From: Marinobacter guineae
GTDB lineage: Bacteria > Pseudomonadota > Gammaproteobacteria > Pseudomonadales > Oleiphilaceae
Reading direction: 5' to 3'
Assembly: GCF_002744735.1 (NCBI RefSeq)
Contig: NZ_KZ319340.1
Location: 186,001 to 250,000 of the forward strand
Length of the DNA: 64,000 nucleotides
The notes beneath the pieces are model-generated. The model had not been told where the DNA came from and did not search any database. It was given only the letters and a program-made list of their open reading frames with translations. Every line of letters starts with the position of its first letter. Within the stretch, counting starts at the first letter, position 1. Below, in pieces: positions 26,021 through 34,720 of the stretch. The position numbers and the translations under genes were made by a program.

Positions 26021-26905
26021 TCAAGCGTTATACACGACTTGTCCCAGTTCACTGATATCGTAACCACCCAGTGCCTCGGCGCGCTGTACGAAGCGCTCGC
26101 TACCGGCAAACGCCAGCAAACGTTGCAGTGCCGGCTCAAAGTAGTGACGCCGGCGCATGGCCAGGTCAAAATGTTCCTGTTGCAGAGGAATAAAAGCCAG
26201 CCCCTGACGCCGCGCCGCAGCTTCGATTCCCACGCCTATATCTGCTTCGCCCTGGCGAATGGCCAAAGCGAGATCGTCCTCGCTGAGTGACGGATGAGGG
26301 GCCCACGTGAGGTGACTGGTATCGATGCGGTAGCGAGCCAGCAAACTCTGCAGCAAATGGCTGACACCGGCATCGGGCTGGCGATGCGCAACCCGAATAC
26401 CAGGGCGGGCAATATCCTCAAGTCGCGCGAGTCGATGAGGGTTATCTGAGGCCAGAAGAAGCCCCTGCTGGCGCTTTGCCCACCGAATCAGCACCAGGTC
26501 GCGCATCCCGCTCAGCCCTAACGTGGCAGGGTCATTGTAACGCTGGCTTTCAGCGTGCCAGATATGCATCCCGGCGAGCATCGCGCGCCCATCGATTAAT
26601 CTTTGTACGCCATCACCGCTTCCCTGACACAGTAACGCCAGCTCCGCGCTGCTCTCCTTAACCGCCCACTCCAACAGCGGATCCTGACTACCCGCCAGGA
26701 CCGGTGGAATCGGCGAGCCGACGGCGTCGTCACCCTCCAGGTGGTTCATCAACCACAGATCTATACGCTGACGCGGAAACAAAAGCTTTCCTGTCACCCG
26801 CACACAGGGAATAACACCCTGGCTGACCAGATCGTAGACTTTGCGCTCTTTCAGGCGCAGATACTCGGCGACTTCGGCCGTGGTGAGGTAAGTAGGAAGG
26901 GGCAT
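26021..26905 (-). CDS. DNA-binding regulator with excisionase-type HTH and PBP-like oxyanion-sensing domain
   Basis: Residues 1-55 form a MerR/excisionase-type HTH (YLTTAEVAEYLRLKERKVYDL, then GKLLFPRQRIDLWL). The remaining 230 residues are a periplasmic-binding-like domain (PBP-like family) without a signal peptide, so the protein is cytoplasmic. It contains LLASDNPHRLARLEDIARPG and GEADIGVGIEA. Proteins of this layout commonly adjoin molybdate or tungstate transporters and are thought to sense the oxyanion. It is divergent from tupB across 115 bases and co-directional with the MOT1 gene, so it probably controls both importers. Confidence 0.82.
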   Translation of the reverse strand: MPLPTYLTTAEVAEYLRLKERKVYDLVSQGVIPCVRVTGKLLFPRQRIDLWLMNHLEGDDAVGSPIPPVLAGSQDPLLEWAVKESSAELALLCQGSGDGVQRLIDGRAMLAGMHIWHAESQRYNDPATLGLSGMRDLVLIRWAKRQQGLLLASDNPHRLARLEDIARPGIRVAHRQPDAGVSHLLQSLLARYRIDTSHLTWAPHPSLSEDDLALAIRQGEADIGVGIEAAARRQGLAFIPLQQEHFDLAMRRRHYFEPALQRLLAFAGSERFVQRAEALGGYDISELGQVVYNA

Positions 26906-27020
26906 CGGTCTATCCTGCTATCCGTAAAGCAAAAGACTGTTTAAAGCTGCATATTTTTCAGCATGCTGTGCAAAGCGTAGCCATAAACGCCACGATGCTC
27001 AATATCAAGGAGACGCAGCC
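26906..27020. promoter_or_regulatory. divergent promoter region of the regulator and tupBCA
   Basis: The 115 bases hold the palindrome AGCATGCT near 26959 and several GC-flanked half sites (GCATATTTTTCAGCATGC). I see no match to the classical ModE box. The likely operator of the PBP-like regulator should lie here. Confidence 0.35.
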
Positions 27021-27719
27021 GTGGAAAATAATGCGTTTTATGTAGCGCTGTCGCTACTTTTGAATTTCGACGCCCCGCTCTATCAGATCGTGGCGCTTTC
27101 GCTTCAGGTTTCGCTTTTCGCGGTACTGATCGCAGCGGTGCTGGGGTTTCCACTTGGCGCTGCCGTAGCGCTCTGGCGCTTTCGCGGACGCGGCGGAGTG
27201 ATTGTCGTACTTAATGCGCTGATGGGTCTGCCTCCGGTGGTGGCCGGGCTCGTGGTGTATTTACTGCTCTCTCGTGCCGGTCCACTGGGTGAATGGGGCC
27301 TGCTGTTCACGCCGGGTGCCATGGTCATCGCGCAGGTGGTACTGGTGCTTCCAATTCTGGCTGCACTCTCGCGTCAGAAAGTCGAAGAAATGCTGGATGA
27401 GTACCGGGATCAGTTCGTCTCACTGGGCATGTCACGGGCACGCATGATGCCCACCCTGTTGTGGGACGCGCGATTTGCCCTGTTAACCGTTCTGCTTGCC
27501 GGCTTTGGCCGTGCCAGTGCCGAAGTGGGTGCGGTGATGATGGTGGGCGGCAATATTGCGGGTGTCACACGGGTAATGACAACCTCCATCGTACTGGAAA
27601 CCGGCAAGGGCAACCTGCCCCTGGCTCTGGGGCTTGGCATTGTGCTGCTGACGCTGGTCATGCTGATTAACGCCGGCGCGTACCTGGTGGGCGAATTTAG
27701 CAGGAGGCGAACAGGATGA
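27021..27719 (+). CDS. tupB: tungstate ABC transporter permease
   Basis: The start is a GTG at 27021 with AGGAG nine bases upstream. The 232-residue protein has about five or six membrane spans and the ABC permease loop region (VSLGMSRARMMPTLLWDARFAL...). The TupB family feature GASAEVGAVMMVGGNIAG-like appears here as GRASAEVGAVMMVGGN. It forms the channel of a tungstate importer with the overlapping ATPase gene. The order here is B-C-A and not the more usual A-B-C. Confidence 0.9.
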   Translation: MENNAFYVALSLLLNFDAPLYQIVALSLQVSLFAVLIAAVLGFPLGAAVALWRFRGRGGVIVVLNALMGLPPVVAGLVVYLLLSRAGPLGEWGLLFTPGAMVIAQVVLVLPILAALSRQKVEEMLDEYRDQFVSLGMSRARMMPTLLWDARFALLTVLLAGFGRASAEVGAVMMVGGNIAGVTRVMTTSIVLETGKGNLPLALGLGIVLLTLVMLINAGAYLVGEFSRRRTG

Positions 27720-28459
27720 CTTCGATGAATGCGCCGCTACTCGCCTCGTCCGCCCTTCTTTCGCCACCGGCGCTGGGTTTTGATGGCGTCGCCTACAGCC
27801 ACGAGGAGAGGTTACTGCTGGGACCTTGCTCATTCACTCTGGATGGTATCGGCCCCACGCTGGTGATGGGGCCTAACGGGGCAGGCAAAAGCCTGCTGCT
27901 CCGACTGGCCCATGGTTTGCTCTTCCCTACGGAGGGACGGGTAACCTGGTCAAGCGACCGGAAACCCCGCCAGGCGATGGTATTCCAGCAGCCGGTGCTT
28001 TTGCGCCGCTCGGCCGTGGCCAATCTCATCCACGCACTGGCGGTGAATAACGTCCCGCGCCGGGAACGTGCGAAGCTCGCGTATGACGCGCTCGAGCGTT
28101 TTGGCCTGACCGCCTGCGCCAAAACGCCTGCTCGCGTACTCTCCGGTGGCCAGCAACAGCGCCTGGCCCTGGCGCGCGCCTGGGTGCTGTCTCCCCAGGT
28201 GCTGTTTCTGGATGAACCCACATCCGCGCTCGACCCGGCGGCCATTAAAGCCGTGGAGGCTGCGGTGCGGGAGTTTCATCAGCGCGGAACGCGCATCGTA
28301 ATGACCACCCACGATATCCATCAGGCCAGGCGTCTTGCCGGCGATGTGCTTTTTTTATCCGGGGGAAAGGTCCGCGAACATACCCCTGCTGACGTGTTTT
28401 TTGACGCGCCCGTCTCGCCAGAGGCGCAGGCGTTTATTGCTGGAGAACTGGTCGAATAG
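27716..28459 (+). CDS. tupC: tungstate ABC transporter ATP-binding protein
   Basis: The 247-residue ATPase has Walker A GPNGAGKSLLL (about residues 51-61), the Q-loop VFQQPVLLRRSAV, the signature [15 protein letters not shown] and Walker B VLFLDEPTSALD. The ATG overlaps the tupB stop (ATGA) and has AGGAGG upstream. It drives tungstate uptake with TupB and TupA. The first 20 residues are a non-conserved extension. Confidence 0.92.
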   Translation: MTSMNAPLLASSALLSPPALGFDGVAYSHEERLLLGPCSFTLDGIGPTLVMGPNGAGKSLLLRLAHGLLFPTEGRVTWSSDRKPRQAMVFQQPVLLRRSAVANLIHALAVNNVPRRERAKLAYDALERFGLTACAKTPARVLSGGQQQRLALARAWVLSPQVLFLDEPTSALDPAAIKAVEAAVREFHQRGTRIVMTTHDIHQARRLAGDVLFLSGGKVREHTPADVFFDAPVSPEAQAFIAGELVE

Positions 28460-28491
28460 TCCGACTCTCATCTGCAACAGGAGAAAACAAT

Positions 28492-29298
28492 ATGAATAAG
28501 ACGCTCAACCTGGTACTTGCGGGCGTAACCAGCCTCGGCCTGGCCTTCAGCGCTCACGCTGAGGACTACATAACCCTGGCTTCGACAACCTCCACGGAAA
28601 ACTCGGGACTGTTCGATTCTATCCTGCCCAAGTTCAAAGCAGACACCGGCATTGACGTTCGGGTAGTGGCCGTGGGCACCGGCCAGGCTTTTGAAATCGC
28701 CCGCCGCGGCGATGCCGACAGCCTGCTGGTGCACGACACCGCCGGCGAAAAGCGCTTTGTCGAAAACGGCTACGCCAGCGAGCGGGCCGGTGTGATGTAC
28801 AACGACTTCGTACTGATTGGCCCTGCCGATGACCCCGCCAATATCAGTGAGGCAGACAGCGCCGCAGAAGCTTTCGCGGCGATTGCCAAGGCAGAAGCGC
28901 CATTCGCCTCGCGGGGCGATGATAGCGGCACCAATCGCGCCGAACTGCGCCTCTGGAAAAGCGCCGGCATTGAACCCAGCGGCGACTGGTACCGGGAACT
29001 GGGCAGCGGCATGGGCGCTACGCTCAACACCGCGGCGGCCATGGATGCCTACGTAATGTCGGATCGCGCCACCTGGGTGGCCTTTAAAAATCCTCAGAAC
29101 CTGGAACTGCTCTATTCCGGCGACAAGGCCATGTTCAACCAGTACGGCAGCCTGTTGCTCTCTGAAGAGAAACACCCCGACCTCAAGCATGATCTGGCCA
29201 GGCAATGGCACAACTGGCTGATTTCAAAGGATGGTCAACAGGCCATTGCCGACTTCAAGGTTGATGGACAACAGCTGTTTTTCCCTAACGCGAAGTAG
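28492..29298 (+). CDS. tupA: tungstate-binding periplasmic protein
   Basis: The 268-residue protein has a signal peptide (residues 1-22, ending AFSAHA). The mature N-terminus is EDYITLASTTSTENSGLFD, containing the TTST oxyanion-binding motif typical of TupA/WtpA-like tungstate receptors. RGDDSGTNRAELRLWKSAGI is a second family block. It delivers tungstate to TupBC. The gene is last in the operon and its terminator follows at 29356. A second copy of its last codons occurs beyond the terminator. Confidence 0.93.
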   Translation: MNKTLNLVLAGVTSLGLAFSAHAEDYITLASTTSTENSGLFDSILPKFKADTGIDVRVVAVGTGQAFEIARRGDADSLLVHDTAGEKRFVENGYASERAGVMYNDFVLIGPADDPANISEADSAAEAFAAIAKAEAPFASRGDDSGTNRAELRLWKSAGIEPSGDWYRELGSGMGATLNTAAAMDAYVMSDRATWVAFKNPQNLELLYSGDKAMFNQYGSLLLSEEKHPDLKHDLARQWHNWLISKDGQQAIADFKVDGQQLFFPNAK

Positions 29299-29355
29299 GC
29301 CGCCCGGGTGAGTGATCACTGACCCCGCCCTGCCTACCCCTGGCAAATTAAAAGA

Positions 29356-29379
29356 CCTCAGCGATGCTGAGGTTTTTTT
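29356..29379 (+). terminator. Rho-independent terminator of tupBCA
   Basis: CCTCAGC (29356-29362), loop GAT, GCTGAGG (29366-29372), followed by seven T. This is a perfect 7-bp stem with a textbook U-tract, 58 bases after the tupA stop. Confidence 0.9.
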
Positions 29380-29382
29380 ATT

Positions 29383-29418
29383 GGCGGCAAGCAGCTGTTT
29401 TTCCCGAATGGTAAATAG
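29383..29418 (+). pseudogene. orphan tupA 3'-end fragment beyond the terminator
   Basis: The sequence reads in frame GGKQLFFPNGK then TAG. It repeats the end of the intact tupA (DGQQLFFPNAK, TAG at 29296-29298) with the shared stretch CAGCTGTTTTTCCC and the trailing GTAAATAGGC/GCGAAGTAGGC. It is the tail of a second, slightly different tupA allele whose body is missing. Confidence 0.7.
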
Positions 29419-29468
29419 GCTAATCTCCTCCAATCTCCGTAACTATTAAATTCTCCGGCGTCCCTGAA

Positions 29469-30353
29469 ATGGCTGTAACAACAATGACGATCGACCCCCT
29501 GCTTCCCGACCCCAAGGACCCCCGCCTGTCTCGCACAGTCGAGGGCATTGATGAAACCGGCCAGCCGAAATCGATCAGCGTGATTGAAGAGCGCCCCCTG
29601 ACCATCTACCTGAACAGTCAGGAGATCGTGACGGCCATGACCATCGGGGACCACCCGGAGTATCTGGCGCTTGGCTTTCTCCTGAACCAGGGCATGCTGA
29701 AGCCGAGCGACGAGGTCACCAGAATCGATTACGATGAAGAACTGGAAGTCGCGGTGGTCCGTACCGCCGGTGTTACCGATGTCGAGGCCAAGCTGGAGAA
29801 GAAAACCCGGACCTCCGGCTGCGCCGTGGGCACCGTGTTTGGTGACATGATGGCGGGGCTGGAAGGTCTGTCGCTGCCGGATACGCCGGTCCACACCAGC
29901 ACCTTTTACGACCTGTCCTACCAGATCAACCACACGCCCAGCCTGTATATGGAAACCGGCGCCATTCATGGTACTGCCCTGTGCCAGGGCCGCGAAATCC
30001 TGGCCTACATGGAAGATGTCGGGCGCCACAACGCAGTCGACAAGATTGCAGGCTGGATGCATTTGAATGCCATCCCGGCGGCCGATAAGGTTCTTTACAC
30101 CACGGGGCGACTGACCTCTGAAATGGTGATCAAAACGTCCCTGATGGGGATCCCGACCCTGATCAGCCGGTCGGGCTTTACCGCCTGGGGTGTCGATATT
30201 GCCCAGCAGGTCGGGTTAACACTGATCGGGCGGATGCGAGGCAAGAAATTCACCTGCCTCAGCGGCCAGCACCGCCTGGTGTTTGACCAGGACCTGTCGC
30301 AGGTGCCCGATGAAGACAGGAAAATGCGGCGAAAAGGGGCCGAGCATGACTGA
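29469..30353 (+). CDS. fdhD: formate dehydrogenase accessory sulfurtransferase
   Basis: The 294-residue protein has FdhD marks ERPLTIYLNSQEIVTAMTIGDHPEYLALGFLL (residues 41-72), EDVGRHNAVDKI and GRLTSEMVIK. FdhD passes sulfur from a desulfurase to the molybdenum or tungsten of the bis-MGD cofactor of formate dehydrogenase. The loop Cys is present as C118 in SGCAVG, but the second Cys of the CXXC pair known in E. coli FdhD is replaced. The gene overlaps mobA (ATGACTGA), so FdhD, MobA, MobB and MoeA are made together. Confidence 0.95.
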   Translation: MAVTTMTIDPLLPDPKDPRLSRTVEGIDETGQPKSISVIEERPLTIYLNSQEIVTAMTIGDHPEYLALGFLLNQGMLKPSDEVTRIDYDEELEVAVVRTAGVTDVEAKLEKKTRTSGCAVGTVFGDMMAGLEGLSLPDTPVHTSTFYDLSYQINHTPSLYMETGAIHGTALCQGREILAYMEDVGRHNAVDKIAGWMHLNAIPAADKVLYTTGRLTSEMVIKTSLMGIPTLISRSGFTAWGVDIAQQVGLTLIGRMRGKKFTCLSGQHRLVFDQDLSQVPDEDRKMRRKGAEHD

Positions 30354-30933
30354 GTGCGCTGTCATTCTGGCGGGTGGCCAGGCAAGCCGCATGGGCGGCG
30401 GCGATAAAGGGCGGTTGATGCTGGGCGACCAGTCGCTGATTGAACGGGTCATCGATCGGATCACGCCGCAAGTTGACGCCGTGGTGCTGAACGCCAACGG
30501 CGATCCGAGCCGCTTTGATGACCTTGGTTTGCCCGTGGTGGCAGACTCTATCGGAGATTTTCCGGGCCCGCTGGCCGGTATACTCGCGGGCATGGACTGG
30601 GCAGCCGAACAGGGCCATGAATGGCTGATCAGTGTTGCTGCCGACACCCCGTCGTTCCCTCTGGACCTGGTCGAACGATTGTCCGGATACGATACCCCGG
30701 TGGTGCTGGCGGCCACGCCGGATCCCGAGCGCGGCCGACTGCCCCAGCCAACCTTTGGCCGCTGGCAGGTCGCCTTGCGGCATGATCTGCGAGCCGCCCT
30801 GAGCGATGGCGTCCGCAAGATTCGCCAGTGGACACAGGCCCAGGGGGAAACGCTGGTGGTTTTTGATGAGGGCGACTTTTTCAACATTAATACGCCAGAG
30901 GACCTGGCCTGGGCGGAGCAGCATCTGACGTGA
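30346..30933 (+). CDS. mobA: molybdenum cofactor guanylyltransferase
   Basis: Starting at the ATG at 30346 (MTECAVILAGGQASRMGGGDKG...) gives 195 residues, the usual MobA length. The nucleotide-binding LAGGQASRMGGGDKG and the phrase GPLAGILAGMDWA are diagnostic. It attaches GMP to molybdopterin to give the MGD form needed by FdhA. The start overlaps the fdhD stop by 8 bases and the stop overlaps the mobB GTG. Confidence 0.95.
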   Translation: MTECAVILAGGQASRMGGGDKGRLMLGDQSLIERVIDRITPQVDAVVLNANGDPSRFDDLGLPVVADSIGDFPGPLAGILAGMDWAAEQGHEWLISVAADTPSFPLDLVERLSGYDTPVVLAATPDPERGRLPQPTFGRWQVALRHDLRAALSDGVRKIRQWTQAQGETLVVFDEGDFFNINTPEDLAWAEQHLT

Positions 30934-31436
30934 ATGTTATAGGTATTGTGGGCTGGAAAAATTCAGGCAAGACGACTCTGGCCAGCGCATTGATTCGTGA
31001 GTTATGCAACAGAGGGTTAACCGTCAACTCGATCAAGCATGCCCACCACATGGTGGATGTGGATCAGCCCGGGACCGACAGCTACAAACACCGGGATGCC
31101 GGCGCCAGGGAAGTCATCCTGGCCGGCGGTCAGCGCTTTGCCATCATGCACGAACTGAGGGGCGCCCAAGAGCCGACACTGGATGAGTTGCTGGCCCGGC
31201 TGGGGCCCTGCGACTGGGTCGTGGTGGAAGGGTTCAAAACACACCCGCATCCCAAAATCGAGGTGCACAGGCGGGACAGTTCGCGGTCGCCCCTGTATCT
31301 GGAAGATGCCAGCATTGTTGCTGTGGCAGCGGATTACGCTGCCGACTTCACGGGCGCCGTTTTCGACCTGAACGATGTACCCGCCATCGCTGACTTTATT
31401 CTGAGCCGTGAAAAACCAGGAACGGAAGATCAATGA
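30930..31436 (+). CDS. mobB: molybdopterin-guanine dinucleotide biosynthesis GTP-binding protein
   Basis: The 168-residue protein starts at GTG 30930, overlapping the mobA stop. It has a Walker A (GWKNSGKTTLA, residues 8-18), the MobB phrase SIKHAHHMVDVDQPGTDSYKH, and VVVEGFKTHPHPKIEV. MobB assists MobA in MGD formation. The stop overlaps the moeA start (ATGA). Confidence 0.94.
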   Translation: MNVIGIVGWKNSGKTTLASALIRELCNRGLTVNSIKHAHHMVDVDQPGTDSYKHRDAGAREVILAGGQRFAIMHELRGAQEPTLDELLARLGPCDWVVVEGFKTHPHPKIEVHRRDSSRSPLYLEDASIVAVAADYAADFTGAVFDLNDVPAIADFILSREKPGTEDQ

Positions 31437-32680
31437 AACCGCTTCGTAACGACTGTTTTGCCCTGCCCCCCGGCGTGAATTGGACGCCGGTAGAAGAGGC
31501 GTTGGAGCGGTTGCGTTCACGCTTGCACCCTGTGGTGGGCGTAGAGCACTCCGTTCCCCTGTCACAGTTGAATGGCAGGATCCTGGCGAGCGATGTTTAT
31601 GCGCCTCGCGCTCATCCCCCAAGTAACAATTCCGCAGTCGATGGCTATGCGTTTGCAGGGCCTTTAACCGAGGTGCCCTGCGCCCTGCCCCTGGTTGATG
31701 GCCGCAGTGCCGCCGGTGAGCCGTACATGGGGCATGTCCCTGAGGGCCATGCTATCCGGATCCTGACCGGCGCGGTGATCCCGGCAGGCACTGATACGGT
31801 GGTCCTGGAAGAGGACTGCGAGGTCGTGGATGGTCACCTACATTTGAACGGCACGTTAAAAGCGGGAGCCAATTCACGAAAAGCCGGCGAGGACATCAAG
31901 GCCCAGGACAGGATCCTGACTGCCGGAACCCGGCTTAGCCCTACTCAAATATCCGTACTTGCCAGCGTGGGCGTGGAATCCGTCGACATTTATCAGCGGC
32001 TGCGGGTCGGGGTTCTTTCTACCGGTGATGAGGTAAAACCAGTTGGAGCCACAGTCACCGACTGGCAAATCTATGATGCCAACCGTCCGATGCTCAGTGC
32101 CCTGGTCGCGCAACTTGGTTACGAGCTGGTGGACCTTGGCCATGTGCTTGACCGGGCCGAAGAGGTCAAAGCAGCGCTGGAGCGGGGAGCGGAACAATGC
32201 GATCTGATCCTGACCAGCGGAGGTGTTTCTGCTGGCGACGAAGACCACGTCTCGAAAACGCTGAAAGCACACGGTGACATCAGCAACTGGCGCATCGCGA
32301 TCAAGCCGGGCCGACCCCTGGCGCTCGCCATGTTTCAGGGGACCCCCGTGGTCGGTTTGCCAGGAAACCCGGTTGCCGCCTGGGTTTGCGCACTGCGCTT
32401 TGGCGCGCCGGCAATGGCGCTGCTGGCCGGTGCTGAATGGTTCGAACCCCAGAGCTTTGTTGTGCCCGCTAATTTTTCGAAGAACAAGAAGCCGGGGCGC
32501 AGCGAGATGTTGCGCGCCCGGGTCCGTGATGGGCAGGTTGAAGTATTCGGCTCTGAAGGCTCGGGGCGGGTTACCGGTCTGGCCTGGTCCGAGGGTATGG
32601 TGGAGCTGGATGAGAGCGCACAGCAGATAGAACCGGGAACCCCCGTGCGGTTTATCCCCTACGGCAGCTTCGGGTTGTAA
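31433..32680 (+). CDS. moeA: molybdopterin molybdenumtransferase
   Basis: The 415-residue protein has the MoeA domains in order. Conserved features include SNNSAVDGYAF (about residues 63-73), RILTGAVIPAGTDTVV, the MoCF-type LSTGDEV and TSGGVSAGDEDHV, and KPGRPLALAMF plus GLPGNPVA. It inserts the metal into adenylylated molybdopterin. It ends the four-gene overlapping operon, and its stop abuts the convergent DUF6505 stop with no spacer. Confidence 0.94.
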   Translation: MKPLRNDCFALPPGVNWTPVEEALERLRSRLHPVVGVEHSVPLSQLNGRILASDVYAPRAHPPSNNSAVDGYAFAGPLTEVPCALPLVDGRSAAGEPYMGHVPEGHAIRILTGAVIPAGTDTVVLEEDCEVVDGHLHLNGTLKAGANSRKAGEDIKAQDRILTAGTRLSPTQISVLASVGVESVDIYQRLRVGVLSTGDEVKPVGATVTDWQIYDANRPMLSALVAQLGYELVDLGHVLDRAEEVKAALERGAEQCDLILTSGGVSAGDEDHVSKTLKAHGDISNWRIAIKPGRPLALAMFQGTPVVGLPGNPVAAWVCALRFGAPAMALLAGAEWFEPQSFVVPANFSKNKKPGRSEMLRARVRDGQVEVFGSEGSGRVTGLAWSEGMVELDESAQQIEPGTPVRFIPYGSFGL

Positions 32681-33157
32681 TCAGTCGACGCTGCCATGCA
32701 CCGCAAACGCCTCCAGTGAGGCATCCTGCGGGGCCCGGGAGCGATAGGTTTCCTCAACACCCAGCTCGGTCAGCGTACGGCTGACCATCAGCAGGGTGTT
32801 GTCCTCGAAATCCTCACACATGTTGCGCATCTGGTCGATCTCTTCACAGGCAACCGGATAGGCGGCGTCAATATTCGGCGCGCCATAATGGTCAACAAAC
32901 GTCTGTGCCAGGGTACGGCGCACCTGCTCGAGTTCCGGCTCGGTGATGTTGCACACACCAACGAAACTGGCTCGCCCGCCTGACTCAATGCTGTACCAGC
33001 CATTAGTGAACGCCTGGCGGGCTTTCCCCTTCAGGTCTGCTTCGTTCCAGTTGGAAAACTCGAAGCCACCGGAAATCGCCCATTCGCCGCTGGGCGCAGG
33101 CTTTTCAAATACGTTTTCGTCCGATATGTCCAATTGCAGGGTTCGGGCCAGCTTCAT
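32681..33157 (-). CDS. DUF6505-like protein of the formate dehydrogenase accessory operon
   Basis: The 158-residue soluble protein has no signal peptide and no clear motif beyond an acidic C-terminal half (ACEEIDQMRNMCEDFEDN). I associate it with the uncharacterised DUF6505 family, which travels with formate dehydrogenase accessory genes. Its ATG overlaps the stop of the ligase-like gene (4 bases), so it is the last gene of a tightly coupled leftward operon. No function can be assigned. Confidence 0.65.
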   Translation of the reverse strand: MKLARTLQLDISDENVFEKPAPSGEWAISGGFEFSNWNEADLKGKARQAFTNGWYSIESGGRASFVGVCNITEPELEQVRRTLAQTFVDHYGAPNIDAAYPVACEEIDQMRNMCEDFEDNTLLMVSRTLTELGVEETYRSRAPQDASLEAFAVHGSVD

Positions 33158-33858
33158 ACGTGCTCCGCGAATTCAATCAAACTCAACGTCTCGGTCATCA
33201 CATCCTGACGCAACAGCATTCGGCCCTTTTCATCCAGACCAACAAAGATGCCCGGCCGGGGCCGTTCGATCATCTTGCCCAGCGTGTCACAGCGGGGCCG
33301 CCACTCGTTGTGCACCCGCTCGAAGCCACTGTCCATATAGTAGGTCAGCCACAACAACGTGTGCTTGGACCAGCTTTCCAACAATGCCATGGGCGAAATA
33401 TCGACACAGCCTTCCTCGTACAGACAGGTTTCGTTCGGATTTTCTCCCGGCTGGTCAGTCATCGGGATGAAAGGCACCTCAATGCCAATGACCAGCCAAT
33501 TGGGATACGCCTTCGGGTCAGAAACATCCGCTGCGAAACGAACGCTGCCGCAGATGGCGCCGTTGACCTTGATGCGATCAGGCCACTGGAAATGCACAGG
33601 CACTTCCGGTGGAGCCAGGGCGCCCAGACTCTCGGCCAGGCCTATCTGCGCAACATAGACAGCCTGAATGGCCTCTTCCAGGGGCGTTTCCGGCGCCAGT
33701 ACCAGGGCGGCATGCAAGGTGTCGCTCGCCTCGGAGTAGAACACCGTGCCCGAGTCGACACCCGCGATGGCCCGGCTGACAGCCTTGTCAAAAGGGTCCG
33801 TGTGCCTGGGCACCACTTCTCCGGTCAGTAACGGCGGGAATTGGGGTGACTCGATCAT
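33154..33858 (-). CDS. biotin/lipoate protein ligase-like protein
   Basis: The 234-residue protein resembles the biotin/lipoate A/B ligase-like family. Phrases such as [51 protein letters not shown] and [15 protein letters not shown] recall the substrate-binding sheet and C-terminal domain of BPL/LplA enzymes. The canonical GRGRXGR-type loop of biotin ligases is not evident. It overlaps the Mrp gene and the DUF6505 gene by 4 bases each. Its presence among formate dehydrogenase accessory genes is recurrent in this type of locus, but no modified target is known to me. Confidence 0.7.
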   Translation of the reverse strand: MIESPQFPPLLTGEVVPRHTDPFDKAVSRAIAGVDSGTVFYSEASDTLHAALVLAPETPLEEAIQAVYVAQIGLAESLGALAPPEVPVHFQWPDRIKVNGAICGSVRFAADVSDPKAYPNWLVIGIEVPFIPMTDQPGENPNETCLYEEGCVDISPMALLESWSKHTLLWLTYYMDSGFERVHNEWRPRCDTLGKMIERPRPGIFVGLDEKGRMLLRQDVMTETLSLIEFAEHV

Positions 33859-34703
33859 TGGATGGCCCGGGCGTAGACGTCAGAGGCAACAATTTCGTCG
33901 GCGATGCGCTGGAAGGCCTGCGCCTGCGGGCTGTCCGGCTTTGACACCACGATCGGGACCCCGCCGTCCGAACCGATACGGATATCCAGATCCAGCGGGA
34001 TCTCACCCAGGAAGGGCGCGCCAAGCTTCTCGGCCTCCGCCCTGGCGCCGCCGTGGCCGAAGGGATGGTGCTCTTTACCGCAACCATCGCAGATGAAAGA
34101 GGCCATGTTTTCGATCAAACCGAACAGCGGCACATCCATCCGCTTGAACATATCAATACCCTTGCGGGCATCCATCAGGGCGATGTCCTGGGGCGTCGAG
34201 ACGATGACCGCTCCTGCAACGAAGAACTTCTGGCTCAGGGTCATCTGGACATCGCCCGTGCCCGGCGGCAGATCCACCAGCAGCACATCCAGCCGGCCCC
34301 ATTCCACCTGGTTCATCATCTGTTGCAGGGCGCCCATCAGCATGGGTCCGCGCCAGACAATGGCCTCATCCTCCGGCGCCATCAGGCCCAGGGACATGAG
34401 TGTTACGCCGTGATTCCGCAAAGGCAGGATGGTACTGCCATCCGGGCTCGACGGACGACCGGAAACACCCAGCATGCGGGGCTGACTGGGGCCGTAGACA
34501 TCGGCATCCAGCAGGCCGACCTTGAGGCCTTTCGAGGCCAGGGCAACGGCCAGGTTCGACGACACGGTGGACTTGCCAACACCACCCTTGCCCGAGGCGA
34601 TGGCGATGATCCTATCAACGCCCCTGGGGTTTTTGTCCTGAGGCCGGGGGGCATCAGTTCCAATCAGGTTCGGCTTTTTCCCTACTTCGGTGTACTCAAC
34701 CAT
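33855..34703 (-). CDS. Mrp/NBP35-family iron-sulfur carrier P-loop ATPase
   Basis: The 282-residue protein has the deviant Walker [18 protein letters not shown] (about residues 36-52). It also has the switch region [27 protein letters not shown] and the C-terminal cluster-binding pair CDGCG. Mrp/ApbC proteins bind and transfer a 4Fe-4S cluster. Encoded directly downstream of the multi-cluster Fe-S protein and next to the formate dehydrogenase genes, it probably loads clusters into one of these. Its start lies 18 bases after the Fe-S gene. Confidence 0.9.
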   Translation of the reverse strand: MVEYTEVGKKPNLIGTDAPRPQDKNPRGVDRIIAIASGKGGVGKSTVSSNLAVALASKGLKVGLLDADVYGPSQPRMLGVSGRPSSPDGSTILPLRNHGVTLMSLGLMAPEDEAIVWRGPMLMGALQQMMNQVEWGRLDVLLVDLPPGTGDVQMTLSQKFFVAGAVIVSTPQDIALMDARKGIDMFKRMDVPLFGLIENMASFICDGCGKEHHPFGHGGARAEAEKLGAPFLGEIPLDLDIRIGSDGGVPIVVSKPDSPQAQAFQRIADEIVASDVYARAIQ

Positions 34704-34720
34704 GGTGTGTCCTGTTGTTT

